Assembly (NCBI GenBank): GCA_030704615.1
Contig: JAKLZA010000367.1
Coordinates: 1-58,765, forward strand
Reading direction: 5' to 3'
From: Takakia lepidozioides
Taxonomy: Eukaryota; Streptophyta; Takakiopsida; Takakiales; Takakiaceae
Length of the DNA: 58,765 nt
A program made the position numbers and the translations under genes. Shown here one piece after another: positions 8,901-21,200 of the stretch (position 1 is the stretch's first letter; the number at the start of each line of letters is the position of its first letter). Below the pieces are notes generated by a model that was not told the DNA's origin, searched no databases, and saw only the letters and a list, made by a program, of their open reading frames with translations.

Positions 8901-11900
8901 CAAGAAAATTGTCTTTTACAACAGCCTTCTCAGGTACCCTGCAGAGTAGTTTACCAAGCAGAAAAGGAGATAAGAGCTGTTGGAACTGATTGTAAGGCAT
9001 GCAACATGGTCACAAAATTTATTTTCTTTTAAAGAACGTCCACCACCCATCAGCCAGACAGTGTAAACATGCCATGGAACATAAATTAAGCCTGGAGATA
9101 TCACTCCAGAACCAACTTACAACCAATATAAATGTGACTGATTTATTACACCATGCTTAAACACTTGCATAGTAGTTCTAAGTAAGAGAAACGTACATAG
9201 GGCTGTATGGGCATTAAGAAAAGAACATCAGGTCTTGATGTGTTGTTTCAAAGCATTATCAACCCCATGCAACAGTAAAAAACAATCACATTAAAAACCA
9301 GCCTGCCCTCAAATATAAACAGGTCTGTTTGACTTATCAAAAGCAAGACATGGCCTTAAAACTTTGTGAAGTCCAAATCAGCACCCTGCCAAATTAAGGC
9401 ATGCTCAACAGATATCAGCTAGCAGCAGGTTACATTCCTCAAGAGCCACAACGGGCTTTCAAAGAAAATTGTCTTTTACAACAGCCTTCTCAGGTACCCT
9501 GCAGAGTAGTTTACCAAGCAGAAAAGGAGAGATAGAGCTGTTGGAACTGATTGTAAGGCATGCAACATGGTCACATTTAATATTTTCTTTTAAAGAACGT
9601 CCACCACCCATCAGCCAGACAGGTGTAAACATGCCATGGAACATAAATTAAGCCTGGAGATATCACTCCAGAACCAACTTACAACCAATATAAATGTGAC
9701 TGATTTATTACACCATGCTTAAACACTTGCATAGTAGTTTTTCTAAGTAAGAGAAACGTACATAGGGCTGTATGGGCATTAAGAAAGAGAACATCAGGTC
9801 TTGATGTGTTGTTTCAAAGCATTATCAACCCCATGCAACAGTAAAAAAACAATCACATTAAAACCACAGCCTGCCCTCAAATATAAACAGGTCTGTTTGA
9901 CTTATCAAAAGCAAGACATGGCCTTAAAACTTGTGAAGTCCAATCAGCACCCTGCCAGAATTAAAGGCATGCTCAACAGATATCACTAGCAGCAGGTTAC
10001 ATTCCTCAAGAGCCACAACGGGCTTTCAAAGAAAATTGTCTTTACAACAGCCTTCTCAGGTACCCTGCAGAGTAGTTTACCAAGCAGAAAGGAGAGATAG
10101 AGCTGTTGGAACTGATTGTAAGGCATGCAACATGGTCACAAATTTATTTTCTTTTAAAGAACGTCCACCACCCATCAGCCAGACAGGTGTAAACATGCCA
10201 TGGAACATAAATTAAGCCTGGAGATATCACTCCAGAACCAACTTACAACAATATAAATGTGACTGATTTATTACACCATGCTTAAACACTTGCATAGTAG
10301 TTTCTAAGTAAGAGAAACGTACATAGGGCTGTATGGGCATTAAGAAAGAGAACATCAGGTCTTGATGTGTTGTTTCAAAGCATTATCAACCCCATGCAAC
10401 AGTAAAAAACAATCACATTAAAAACCAGCCTGCCCTCAAATATAAACAGGTCTGTTTGACTTATCAAAGCAAGACATGGCCTTAAAACTTTGTGAAGTCC
10501 AAATCAGCACCCTGCCAGAATTAAAGGCATGCTCAACAGATATCAGCTAGCAGCAGGTTACATTCCTCAAGAGCCACAACGGGCTTTCAAAGAAAATTGT
10601 CTTTTACAACAGCCTTCTCAGGTACCCTGCAGAGTAGTTTACCCAAGCAGAAAAGGAGAGATAGAGCTGTTGGAACTGATTGTAAGGCATGCAACATGGT
10701 CACAAATTTATTTTCTTTTAAAGAACGTCCACCACCCATCAGCCAGACAGGTGTAAACATGCCATGGAACATAAATTAAGCCTGGAGATATCACTCCAGA
10801 ACCAACTTACAACCAATATAAATGTGACTGATTTATTACACCATGCTTAAACACTTGCATAGTAGTTTTTCTAAGTAAGAGAAACGTACATAGGGCTGTA
10901 TGGGCATTAAGAAAGAGAACATCAGGTCTTGATGTGTTGTTTCAAAGCATTATCAACCCCATGCAACAGTAAAAAACAATCACATTAAAAACCAGCCTGC
11001 CCTCAATATAAACAGGTCTGTTTGACTTATCAAAAGCAAGACATGGCCTTAAAACTTTGTGAAGTCCAAATCAGCACCCTGCCAGAATTAAAGGCATGCT
11101 CAACAGATATCAGCTAGCAGCAGGTTACATTCCTCAAGAGCCACAACGGGCTTTCAAAGAAAATTGTCTTTACAACAGCCTTCTCAGGTACCCTGCAGAG
11201 TAGTTTACCAAGCAGAAAAGGAGAGATAGAGCTGTTGAACTGATTGTAAGGCATGCCACATGGTCACAAATTTATTTTTCTTTTAAAGAACGTCCACCAC
11301 CCATCACCAGACAGGTGTAAACATGCCATGGAACATAAATTAAGCCTGGAGATATCACTCCAGAAAACCAACTTACAACCAATATAAATGTGACTGATTT
11401 ATTACACCATGCTTAAACACTTGCATAGTAGTTTCTTCTAAGTAAGAAACGTACATAGGGCTGTATGGGCATTAAGAAAGAGAACATCAGGTCTTGATGT
11501 GTTGTTTCAAAGCATTATCAACCCCATGCAACAGTAAAAACAATCACATTAAAAACCAGCCTGCCTCAAATATAACAGGTCTGTTTGACTTATCAAAAGC
11601 AAGACATGGCCTTAAAACTTTGTGAAGTCCAAATCAGCACCCTGCCAGAATTAAAGGCATGCTCAACAGATATCAGCTAGCAGCAGGTTACATTCCTCAA
11701 GAGCCACAACGGGCTTTTCAAAGAAAATTGTCTTTTACAACAGCCTTCTCAGGTACCCTGCGAGTAGTTTACCAAGCAGAAAGGAGAGATAGAGCTGTTG
11801 GAACTGATTGTAAGGCATGCAACATGGTCACAATTTATTTTCTTTTAAAGAACGTCCACCACCCATCAGCCAGACAGGTGTAAACATGCCATGGAACATA

Positions 11901-14900
11901 AATTAAGCCTGGAGATATCACTCCAGAACCAACTTACAACCAATATAAATGTGACTGATTTATTACACCATGCTTAAACACTTGCATAGTAGTTTCTAAG
12001 TAAGAGAAACGTACATAGGGCTGTATGGGCATTAAGAAAGAGAACATCAGGTCTTGATGTGTTGTTTCAAAGCATTATCAACCCCATGCAACAGTAAAAA
12101 ACAATCACATTAAAAACCAGCCTGCCCTCAAATATAAACAGGTCTGTTTGACTTATCAAAAGCAAGACATGGCCTTAAAACTTTGTGAAGTCCAAATCAG
12201 CACCCTGCCAGAATTAAAGGCATGCTCAACAGATATCAGCTAGCAGCAGGTTACATTCCTCAAGAGCCACAACGGCTTTCAAAGAAAATTGTCTTTTACA
12301 ACAGCCTTCTCAGGTACCCTGCAGAGTAGTTTACCAAGCAGAAAAGGAGAATAGAGCTGTTGGAACTGATTGTAAGGCATGCAACATGGTCACAAATTTA
12401 TTTTCTTTTAAAGAACGTCCACCACCATCAGCCAGACAGGTGTAAACATGCCATGGAACATAAATTAAGCCTGGAGATATCACTCCAGAACCAACTTACA
12501 ACCAATATAAATGTGACTGATTTATTACACCATGCTTAAACACTTGCATAGTAGTTTTCTAAGTAAGAGAAACGTACATAGGGCTGTATGGGCATTAAGA
12601 AAGAGAACATCAGGTCTTGATGTGTTGTTTCAAAGCATTATCAACCCCATGCAACAGTAAAAAAACAATCACATTAAAAACCAGCCTGCCCTCAAATATA
12701 AACAGGTCTGTTTGACTTATCAAAAGCAAGACATGGCCTTAAAACTTTGTGAAGTCCAAATCAGCACCCTGCCAGAATTAAAGGCATGCTCAACAGATAT
12801 CAGCTAGCAGCAGGTTACATTCCTCAAGAGCCACAACGGGCTTTCAAAGAAAATTGTCTTTTACAACAGCCTTCTCAGGTACCCTGCAGAGTAGTTTACC
12901 AAGCAGAAAAGGAGAGATAGAGCTGTTGGAACTGATTGTAAGGCATGCAACATGGTCACAAATTTATTTCTTTTAAAGAACGTCCACCACCCATCAGCCA
13001 GACAGGTGTAAACATGCCATGGAACATAAATTAAGCCTGGAGATATCACTCCAGAACCAACTTACAACCAATATAAATGTGACTGATTTATTACACCATG
13101 CTTAAACACTTGCATAGTAGTTTCTAAGTAAGAGAAACGTACATAGGGCTGTATGGGCATTAAGAAAGAGAACATCAGGTCTTGATGTGTTGTTTCAAAG
13201 CATTATCAACCCCATGCAACAGTAAAAAACAATCACATTAAAAACCAGCCTGCCCTCAAATATAAACAGGTCTGTTTGACTTATCAAAAGCAAGACATGG
13301 CCTTAAAACTTTGTGAAGTCCAAATCAGCACCCTGCCAGAATTAAAGGCATGCTCAACAGATATCAGCTAGCAGCAGGTTACATTCCTCAAGAGCCACAA
13401 CGGGCTTTCAAAGAAAATTGTCTTTTACAACAGCCTTCTCAGGTACCCTGCAGAGTAGTTTACCAAGCAGAAAAGGAGAGATAGAGCTGTTGGAACTGAT
13501 TGTAAGGCATGCAACATGGTCACAAATTTATTTTCTTTTAAAGAACGTCCACCACCATCAGCCAGACAGGTGTAAACATGCCATGGAACATAAATTAAGC
13601 CTGGAGATATCACTCCAGAACCAACTTACAACCAATATAAATGTGACTGATTTATTACACCATGCTTAAACACTTGCATAGTAGTTTCTAAGTAGAGAAA
13701 CGTACATAGGGCTGTATGGGCATTAAGAAAGAGAACATCAGGTCTTGATGTGTTGTTTCAAAGCATTATCAACCCCATGCAACAGTAAAAAACAATCACA
13801 TTAAAAACCAGCCTGCCCTCAAATATAAACAGGTCTGTTTGACTTATCAAAAGCAAGACATGGCCTTAAAACTTTGTGAAGTCCAAATCAGCACCCTGCC
13901 AGAATTAAAGGCATGCTCAACAGATATCAGCTAGCAGCAGGTTACATTCCTCAAGAGCCACAACGGGCTTTCAAAGAAAATTGTCTTTTACAACAGCCTT
14001 CTCAGGTACCCTGCAGAGTAGTTTACCAAGCAGAAAAGGAGAGATAGAGCTGTTGGAACTGATTGTAAGGCATGCAACATGGTCACAAATTTATTTTCTT
14101 TTAAAGAACGTCCACCACCCATCAGCCAGACAGTGTAAACATGCCATGGAACATAAATTAAGCCTGGAGATATCACTCCAGAACCAACTTACAACCAATA
14201 TAAATGTGACTGATTTATTACACCATGCTTAAACACTTGCATAGTAGTTTCTAAGTAAGAGAAACGTACATAGGGCTGTATGGGCATTAAGAAAGAGAAC
14301 ATCAGGTCTTGATGTGTTGTTTCAAAGCATTATCAACCCCATGCAACAGTAAAAAACAATCACATTAAAAACCAGCCTGCCCTCAAATATAAACAGGTCT
14401 GTTTGACTTATCAAAAGCAAGACATGGCCTTAAAACTTTGTGAAGTCCAAATCAGCACCCTGCCAGAATTAAAGGCATGCTCAACAGATATCAGCTAGCA
14501 GCAGGTTACATTCCTCAAGAGCCACAACGGGCTTTCAAAGAAATTGTCTTTTACAACAGCCTTCTCAGGTACCCTGCAGAGTAGTTTACCAAGCAGAAAA
14601 GGAGAGATAGAGCTGTTGGAACTGATTGTAAGGCATGCAACATGGTCACAAATTTATTTTCTTTTAAAGAACGTCCACCACCCATCAGCCAGACAGGTGT
14701 AAACATGCCATGGAACATAAATTAAGCCTGGAGATATCACTCCAGAACCAACTTACAACCAATATAAATGTGACTGATTTATTACACCATGCTTAAACAC
14801 TTGCATAGTAGTTTCTAAGTAAGAGAAACGTACATAGGGCTGTATGGGCATTAAGAAAGAGAACATCAGGTCTTGATGTGTTGTTTCAAAGCATTATCAA

Positions 14901-17640
14901 CCCCATGCAACAGTAAAAAACAATCACATTAAAACCCAGCCTGCCCTCAAATATAAACAGGTCTGTTTGACTTATCAAAAGCAAGACATGGCCTTAAAAC
15001 TTTGTGAAGTCCAAATCAGCACCCTGCCAGAATTAAAGGCATGCTCAACAGATATCAGCTAGCAGCAGGTTACATTCCTCAAGAGCCACAACGGGCTTTC
15101 AAAGAAAATTGTCTTTTACAACAGCCTTCTCAGGTACCCTGCAGAGTAGTTTACCAAGCAGAAAGGAGAGATAGAGCTGTTGGAACTGATTGTAAGGCAT
15201 GCAACATGGTCACAAATTTATTTTCTTTTAAAGAACGTCCACCACCCATCAGCCAGACAGGTGTAAACATGCCATGGAACATAAATTAAGCCTGGAGATA
15301 TCACTCCAGAACCAACTTACAACCAATATAAATGTGACTGATTTATTACACCATGCTTAAAACTTGCATAGTAGTTTCTAAGTAAGAGAAACGTACATAG
15401 GGCTGTATGGGCATTAAGAAAGAGAACATCAGGTCTTGATGTGTTGTTTCAAAGCATTATCAACCCCATGCAACAGTAAAAAACAATCACATTAAAAACC
15501 AGCCTGCCCTCAAATATAAACAGGTCTGTTTGACTTATCAAAAGCAAGACATGGCCTTAAAACTTTGTGAAGTCCAAATCAGCACCCTGCCAGAATTAAA
15601 GGCATGCTCAACAGATATCAGCTAGCAGCAGGTTACATTCCTCAAGAGCCACAACGGGCTTTCAAAGAAAATTGTCTTTTACAACAGCCTTCTCAGGTAC
15701 CCTGCAGAGTAGTTTACCAAGCAGAAAAGGAGAGATAGAGCTGTTGGAACTGATTGTAAGGCATGCAACATGGTCACAAATTTATTTTCTTTTAAAGAAC
15801 GTCCACCACCCATCAGCCAGACAGGTGTAAACATGCCATGGAACATAAATTAAGCCTGGAGATATCACTCCAGAACCAACTTACAACCAATATAAATGTG
15901 ACTGATTTATTACACCATGCTTAAACACTTGCATAGTAGTTTCTAAGTAAGAGAAACGTACATAGGGCTGTATGGGCATTAAGAAAGAGAACATCAGGTC
16001 TTGATGTGTTGTTTCAAAGCATTATCAACCCCATGCAACAGTAAAAAACAATCACATTAAAACCAGCCTGCCCTCAAATATAAACAGGTCTGTTTGACTT
16101 ATCAAAAGCAAGACATGGCCTTAAAACTTTGTGAAGTCCAAATCAGCACCCTGCCAGAATTAAAGGCATGCTCAACAGATATCAGCTAGCAGCAGGTTAC
16201 ATTCCTCAAGAGCCACAACGGGCTTTCAAAGAAAATTGTCTTTTACAACAGCCTTCTCAGGTACCCTGCAGAGTAGTTTACCAAGCAGAAAAGGAGAGAT
16301 AGAGCTGTTGGAACTGATTGTAAGGCATGCAACATGGTCACAAATTTATTTTCTTTTAAAGAACGTCCACCACCCATCAGCCAGACAGGTGTAAACATGC
16401 CATGGAACATAAATTAAGCCTGGAGATATCACTCCAGAACCAACTTACAACCAATATAAATGTGACTGATTTATTACACCATGCTTAAACACTTGCATAG
16501 TAGTTTTCTAAGTAAGAGAAACGTACATAGGGCTGTATGGGCATTAAGAAAGAGAACATCAGGTCTTGATGTGTTGTTTCAAAGCATTATCAACCCCATG
16601 CAACAGTAAAAAACAATCACATTAAAAACCAGCCTGCCCTCAAATATAAACAGGTCTGTTTGACTTATCAAAAGCAAGACATGGCCTTAAAACTTTGTGA
16701 AGTCCAAATCAGCACCCTGCCAGAATTAAAGGCATGCTCAACAGATATCAGCTAGCAGCAGGTTACATTCCTCAAGAGCCACAACGGGCTTTCAAAGAAA
16801 ATTGTCTTTTACAACAGCCTTCTCAGGTACCCTGCAGAGTAGTTTACCAAGCAGAAAAGGAGAGATAGAGCTGTTGGAACTGATTGTAAGGCATGCAACA
16901 TGGTCACAAATTTATTTTCTTTTAAAACGTCCACCACCCATCAGCCAGACAGGTGTAAACATGCCATGGAACATAAATTAAGCCTGGAGAGATATCACTC
17001 CAGAACCAACTTACAACCAATATAAATGTGACTGATTTATTACACCATGCTTAAACACTTGCATAGTAGTTTCTAAGTAAGAGAAACGTACATAGGGCTG
17101 TATGGGCATTAAGAAAGAGAACATCAGGTCTTGATGTGTTGTTTCAAAGCATTATCAACCCCATGCAACAGTAAAAAACAATCACATTAAAAACCAGCCT
17201 GCCCTCAAATATAACAGGTCTGTTTGACTTATCAAAAGCAAGACATGGCCTTAAAACTTTGTGAAGTCCAAATCAGCACCCTGCCAGAATTAAAGGCATG
17301 CTCAACAGATATCAGCTAGCAGCAGGTTACATTCCTCAAGAGCCACAACGGGCTTTCAAAGAAAATTGTCTTTTACAACAGCCTTCTCAGGTACCCTGCA
17401 GAGTAGTTTACCAAGCAGAAAAGGAGAGATAGAGCTGTTGGAACTGATTGTAAGGCATGCAACATGGTCACAAATTTATTTTCTTTTAAAGAACGTCCAC
17501 CACCCATCAGCCAGACAGGTGTAAACATGCCATGGAACATAAATTAAGCCTGGAGATATCACTCCAGAACCAACTTACAACCAATATAAATGTGACTGAT
17601 TTATTACACCATGCTTAAACACTTGCATAGTAGTTTCTAA
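2983..17640 (+). repeat. Monomers 4-29, near consensus with private indels
   Basis: There are 26 copies; from GTAAG to GTAAG their lengths are 558-567, and only six are exactly 565. Differences are nearly all one- or two-base insertions or deletions, often in A, T or C runs, and are mostly private to a copy. Examples are GTAAGAAAC at 11443, GTAGAG near 13692 and TTTTAAAACG near 16921. Monomers 4 and 5 keep the edge state (A)ATAGAT, with the T lost in 4; from monomer 6 on it is ACAGAT. Open frames of 60-161 codons here, such as 3042-3527, arise because indels join short frames. They are not genes. Confidence 0.92.
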
Positions 17641-18205
17641 GTAAGAGAAACGTACATAGGGCTGTATGGGCATTAAGAAAGAGAACATCAGGTCTTGATG
17701 TGTTGTTTCAAAGCATTATCAACCCCATGCAACAGTAAAAAACAATCACATTAAAAACCAGCCTGCCCTCAAATATAAACAGGTCTGTTTGACTTATCAA
17801 AAGCAAGACATGGCCTTAAAACTTTGTGAAGTCCAAATCAGCACCCTGCCAGAATTAAAGGCATGCTCAACAGATATCAGCTAGCAGCAGGTTACATTCC
17901 TCAAGAGCCACAACGGGCTTTCAAAGAAAATTGTCTTTTACAACAGCCTTCTCAGGTACCCTGCAGAGTAGTTTACCAAGCAGAAAAGGAGAGATAGAGC
18001 TGTTGGAACTGATTGTAAGGCATGCAACATGGTCACAAATTTATTTTCTTTTAAAGAACGTCCACCACCCATCAGCCAGACAGGTGTAAACATGCCATGG
18101 AACATAAATTAAGCCTGGAGATATCACTCCAGAACCAACTTACAACCAATATAAATGTGACTGATTTATTACACCATGCTTAAACACTTGCATAGTAGTT
18201 TCTAA
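17641..18205 (+). repeat. Representative consensus monomer (565 bp)
   Basis: About 224 of 565 bases are G or C. CpGs occur only at 17651, 17914 and 18059. Landmarks are CATCA/TGATG arms at 17686-17700, GGCATGC at 17860-17866 and again at 18019-18025, CTGGAG/CTCCAG arms at 18115-18132, and CCAATATAAAT at 18146-18156. The longest forward frames are a 24-codon frame starting at the ATG of GACATGGCC, a 44-codon frame from ATGCTCAAC, and a 52-codon TTG-started frame. None resembles a known protein. I see no internal subrepeat. Confidence 0.85.
18115..18132. repeat. Conserved short inverted repeat inside each monomer
   Basis: CTGGAG and CTCCAG are exact reverse complements around ATATCA. It recurs in consensus monomers at 565-bp spacing but is degraded in edge monomers 1 (left arm deleted) and 2 (CTTGGAG and ATTCCAG). 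It could form a small hairpin; any function is unproven. Confidence 0.7.
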
Positions 18206-21200
18206 GTAAGAGAAACGTACATAGGGCTGTATGGGCATTAAGAAAGAGAACATCAGGTCTTGATGTGTTGTTTCAAAGCATTATCAACCCCATGCAACAG
18301 TAAAAAACAATCACATTAAAAACCAGCCTGCCCTCAAATATAAACAGGTCTGTTTGACTTATCAAAAGCAAGACATGGCCTTAAAACTTTGTGAAGTCCA
18401 AATCAGCACCCTGCCAGAATTAAAGGCATGCTCAACAGATATCAGCTAGCAGCAGGTTACATTCCTCAAGAGCCACAACGGGCTTTCAAAGAAAATTGTC
18501 TTTTACAACAGCCTTCTCAGGTACCCTGCAGAGTAGTTTACCAAGCAGAAAAGGAGAGATAGAGCTGTTGGAACTGATTGTAAGGCATGCAACATGGTCA
18601 CAAATTTATTTTCTTTTAAAGAACGTCCACCACCCATCAGCCAGACAGGTGTAAACATGCCATGGAACATAAATTAAGCCTGGAGATATCACTCCAGAAC
18701 CAACTTACAACCAATATAAATGTGACTGATTTATTACACCATGCTTAAACACTTGCATAGTAGTTTCTAAGTAAGAGAAACGTACATAGGGCTGTATGGG
18801 CATTAAGAAAGAGAACATCAGGTCTTGATGTGTTGTTTCAAAGCATTATCAACCCCATGCAACAGTAAAAAACAATCACATTAAAAACCAGCCTGCCCTC
18901 AAATATAAACAGGTCTGTTTGACTTATCAAAAGCAAGACATGGCCTTAAAACTTTGTGAAGTCCAAATCAGCACCCTGCCAGAATTAAAGGCATGCTCAA
19001 CAGATATCAGCTAGCAGCAGGTTACATTCCTCAAGAGCCACAACGGGCTTTCAAAGAAAATTGTCTTTTACAACAGCCTTCTCAGGTACCCTGCAGAGTA
19101 GTTTACCAAGCAGAAAAGGAGAGATAGAGCTGTTGGAACTGATTGTAAGGCATGCAACATGGTCACAAATTTATTTTCTTTTAAAGAACGTCCACCACCC
19201 ATCAGCCAGACAGGTGTAAACATGCCATGGAACATAAATTAAGCCTGGAGATATCACTCCAGAACCAACTTACAACCAATATAAATGTGACTGATTTATT
19301 ACACCATGCTTAAACACTTGCATAGTAGTTTCTAAGTAAGAGAAACGTACATAGGGCTGTATGGGCATTAAGAAAGAGAACATCAGGTCTTGATGTGTTG
19401 TTTCAAAGCATTATCAACCCCATGCAACAGTAAAAAACAATCACATTAAAAACCAGCCTGCCCTCAAATATAAACAGGTCTGTTTGACTTATCAAAAGCA
19501 AGACATGGCCTTAAAACTTTGTGAAGTCCAAATCAGCACCCTGCCAGAATTAAAGGCATGCTCAACAGATATCAGCTAGCAGCAGGTTACATTCCTCAAG
19601 AGCCACAACGGGCTTTCAAAGAAAATTGTCTTTTACAACAGCCTTCTCAGGTACCCTGCAGAGTAGTTTACCAAGCAGAAAAGGAGAGATAGAGCTGTTG
19701 GAACTGATTGTAAGGCATGCAACATGGTCACAAATTTATTTTCTTTTAAAGAACGTCCACCACCCATCAGCCAGACAGGTGTAAACATGCCATGGAACAT
19801 AAATTAAGCCTGGAGATATCACTCCAGAACCAACTTACAACCAATATAAATGTGACTGATTTATTACACCATGCTTAAACACTTGCATAGTAGTTTCTAA
19901 GTAAGAGAAACGTACATAGGGCTGTATGGGCATTAAGAAAGAGAACATCAGGTCTTGATGTGTTGTTTCAAAGCATTATCAACCCCATGCAACAGTAAAA
20001 AACAATCACATTAAAAACCAGCCTGCCCTCAAATATAAACAGGTCTGTTTGACTTATCAAAAGCAAGACATGGCCTTAAAACTTTGTGAAGTCCAAATCA
20101 GCACCCTGCCAGAATTAAAGGCATGCTCAACAGATATCAGCTAGCAGCAGGTTACATTCCTCAAGAGCCACAACGGGCTTTCAAAGAAAATTGTCTTTTA
20201 CAACAGCCTTCTCAGGTACCCTGCAGAGTAGTTTACCAAGCAGAAAAGGAGAGATAGAGCTGTTGGAACTGATTGTAAGGCATGCAACATGGTCACAAAT
20301 TTATTTTCTTTTAAAGAACGTCCACCACCCATCAGCCAGACAGGTGTAAACATGCCATGGAACATAAATTAAGCCTGGAGATATCACTCCAGAACCAACT
20401 TACAACCAATATAAATGTGACTGATTTATTACACCATGCTTAAACACTTGCATAGTAGTTTCTAAGTAAGAGAAACGTACATAGGGCTGTATGGGCATTA
20501 AGAAAGAGAACATCAGGTCTTGATGTGTTGTTTCAAAGCATTATCAACCCCATGCAACAGTAAAAAACAATCACATTAAAAACCAGCCTGCCCTCAAATA
20601 TAAACAGGTCTGTTTGACTTATCAAAAGCAAGACATGGCCTTAAAACTTTGTGAAGTCCAAATCAGCACCCTGCCAGAATTAAAGGCATGCTCAACAGAT
20701 ATCAGCTAGCAGCAGGTTACATTCCTCAAGAGCCACAACGGGCTTTCAAAGAAAATTGTCTTTTACAACAGCCTTCTCAGGTACCCTGCAGAGTAGTTTA
20801 CCAAGCAGAAAAGGAGAGATAGAGCTGTTGGAACTGATTGTAAGGCATGCAACATGGTCACAAATTTATTTTCTTTTAAAGAACGTCCACCACCCATCAG
20901 CCAGACAGGTGTAAACATGCCATGGAACATAAATTAAGCCTGGAGATATCACTCCAGAACCAACTTACAACCAATATAAATGTGACTGATTTATTACACC
21001 ATGCTTAAACACTTGCATAGTAGTTTCTAAGTAAGAGAAACGTACATAGGGCTGTATGGGCATTAAGAAAGAGAACATCAGGTCTTGATGTGTTGTTTCA
21101 AAGCATTATCAACCCCATGCAACAGTAAAAAACAATCACATTAAAAACCAGCCTGCCCTCAAATATAAACAGGTCTGTTTGACTTATCAAAAGCAAGACA

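Noticed and set aside
18115-18205. Helitron 3' end (hairpin followed by CTAA) as origin of the monomer
   Set aside because: Helitron hairpins sit about 10-12 bases before CTRR, whereas here the gap is about 70 bases. The monomer starts with GTAAG, not TC.
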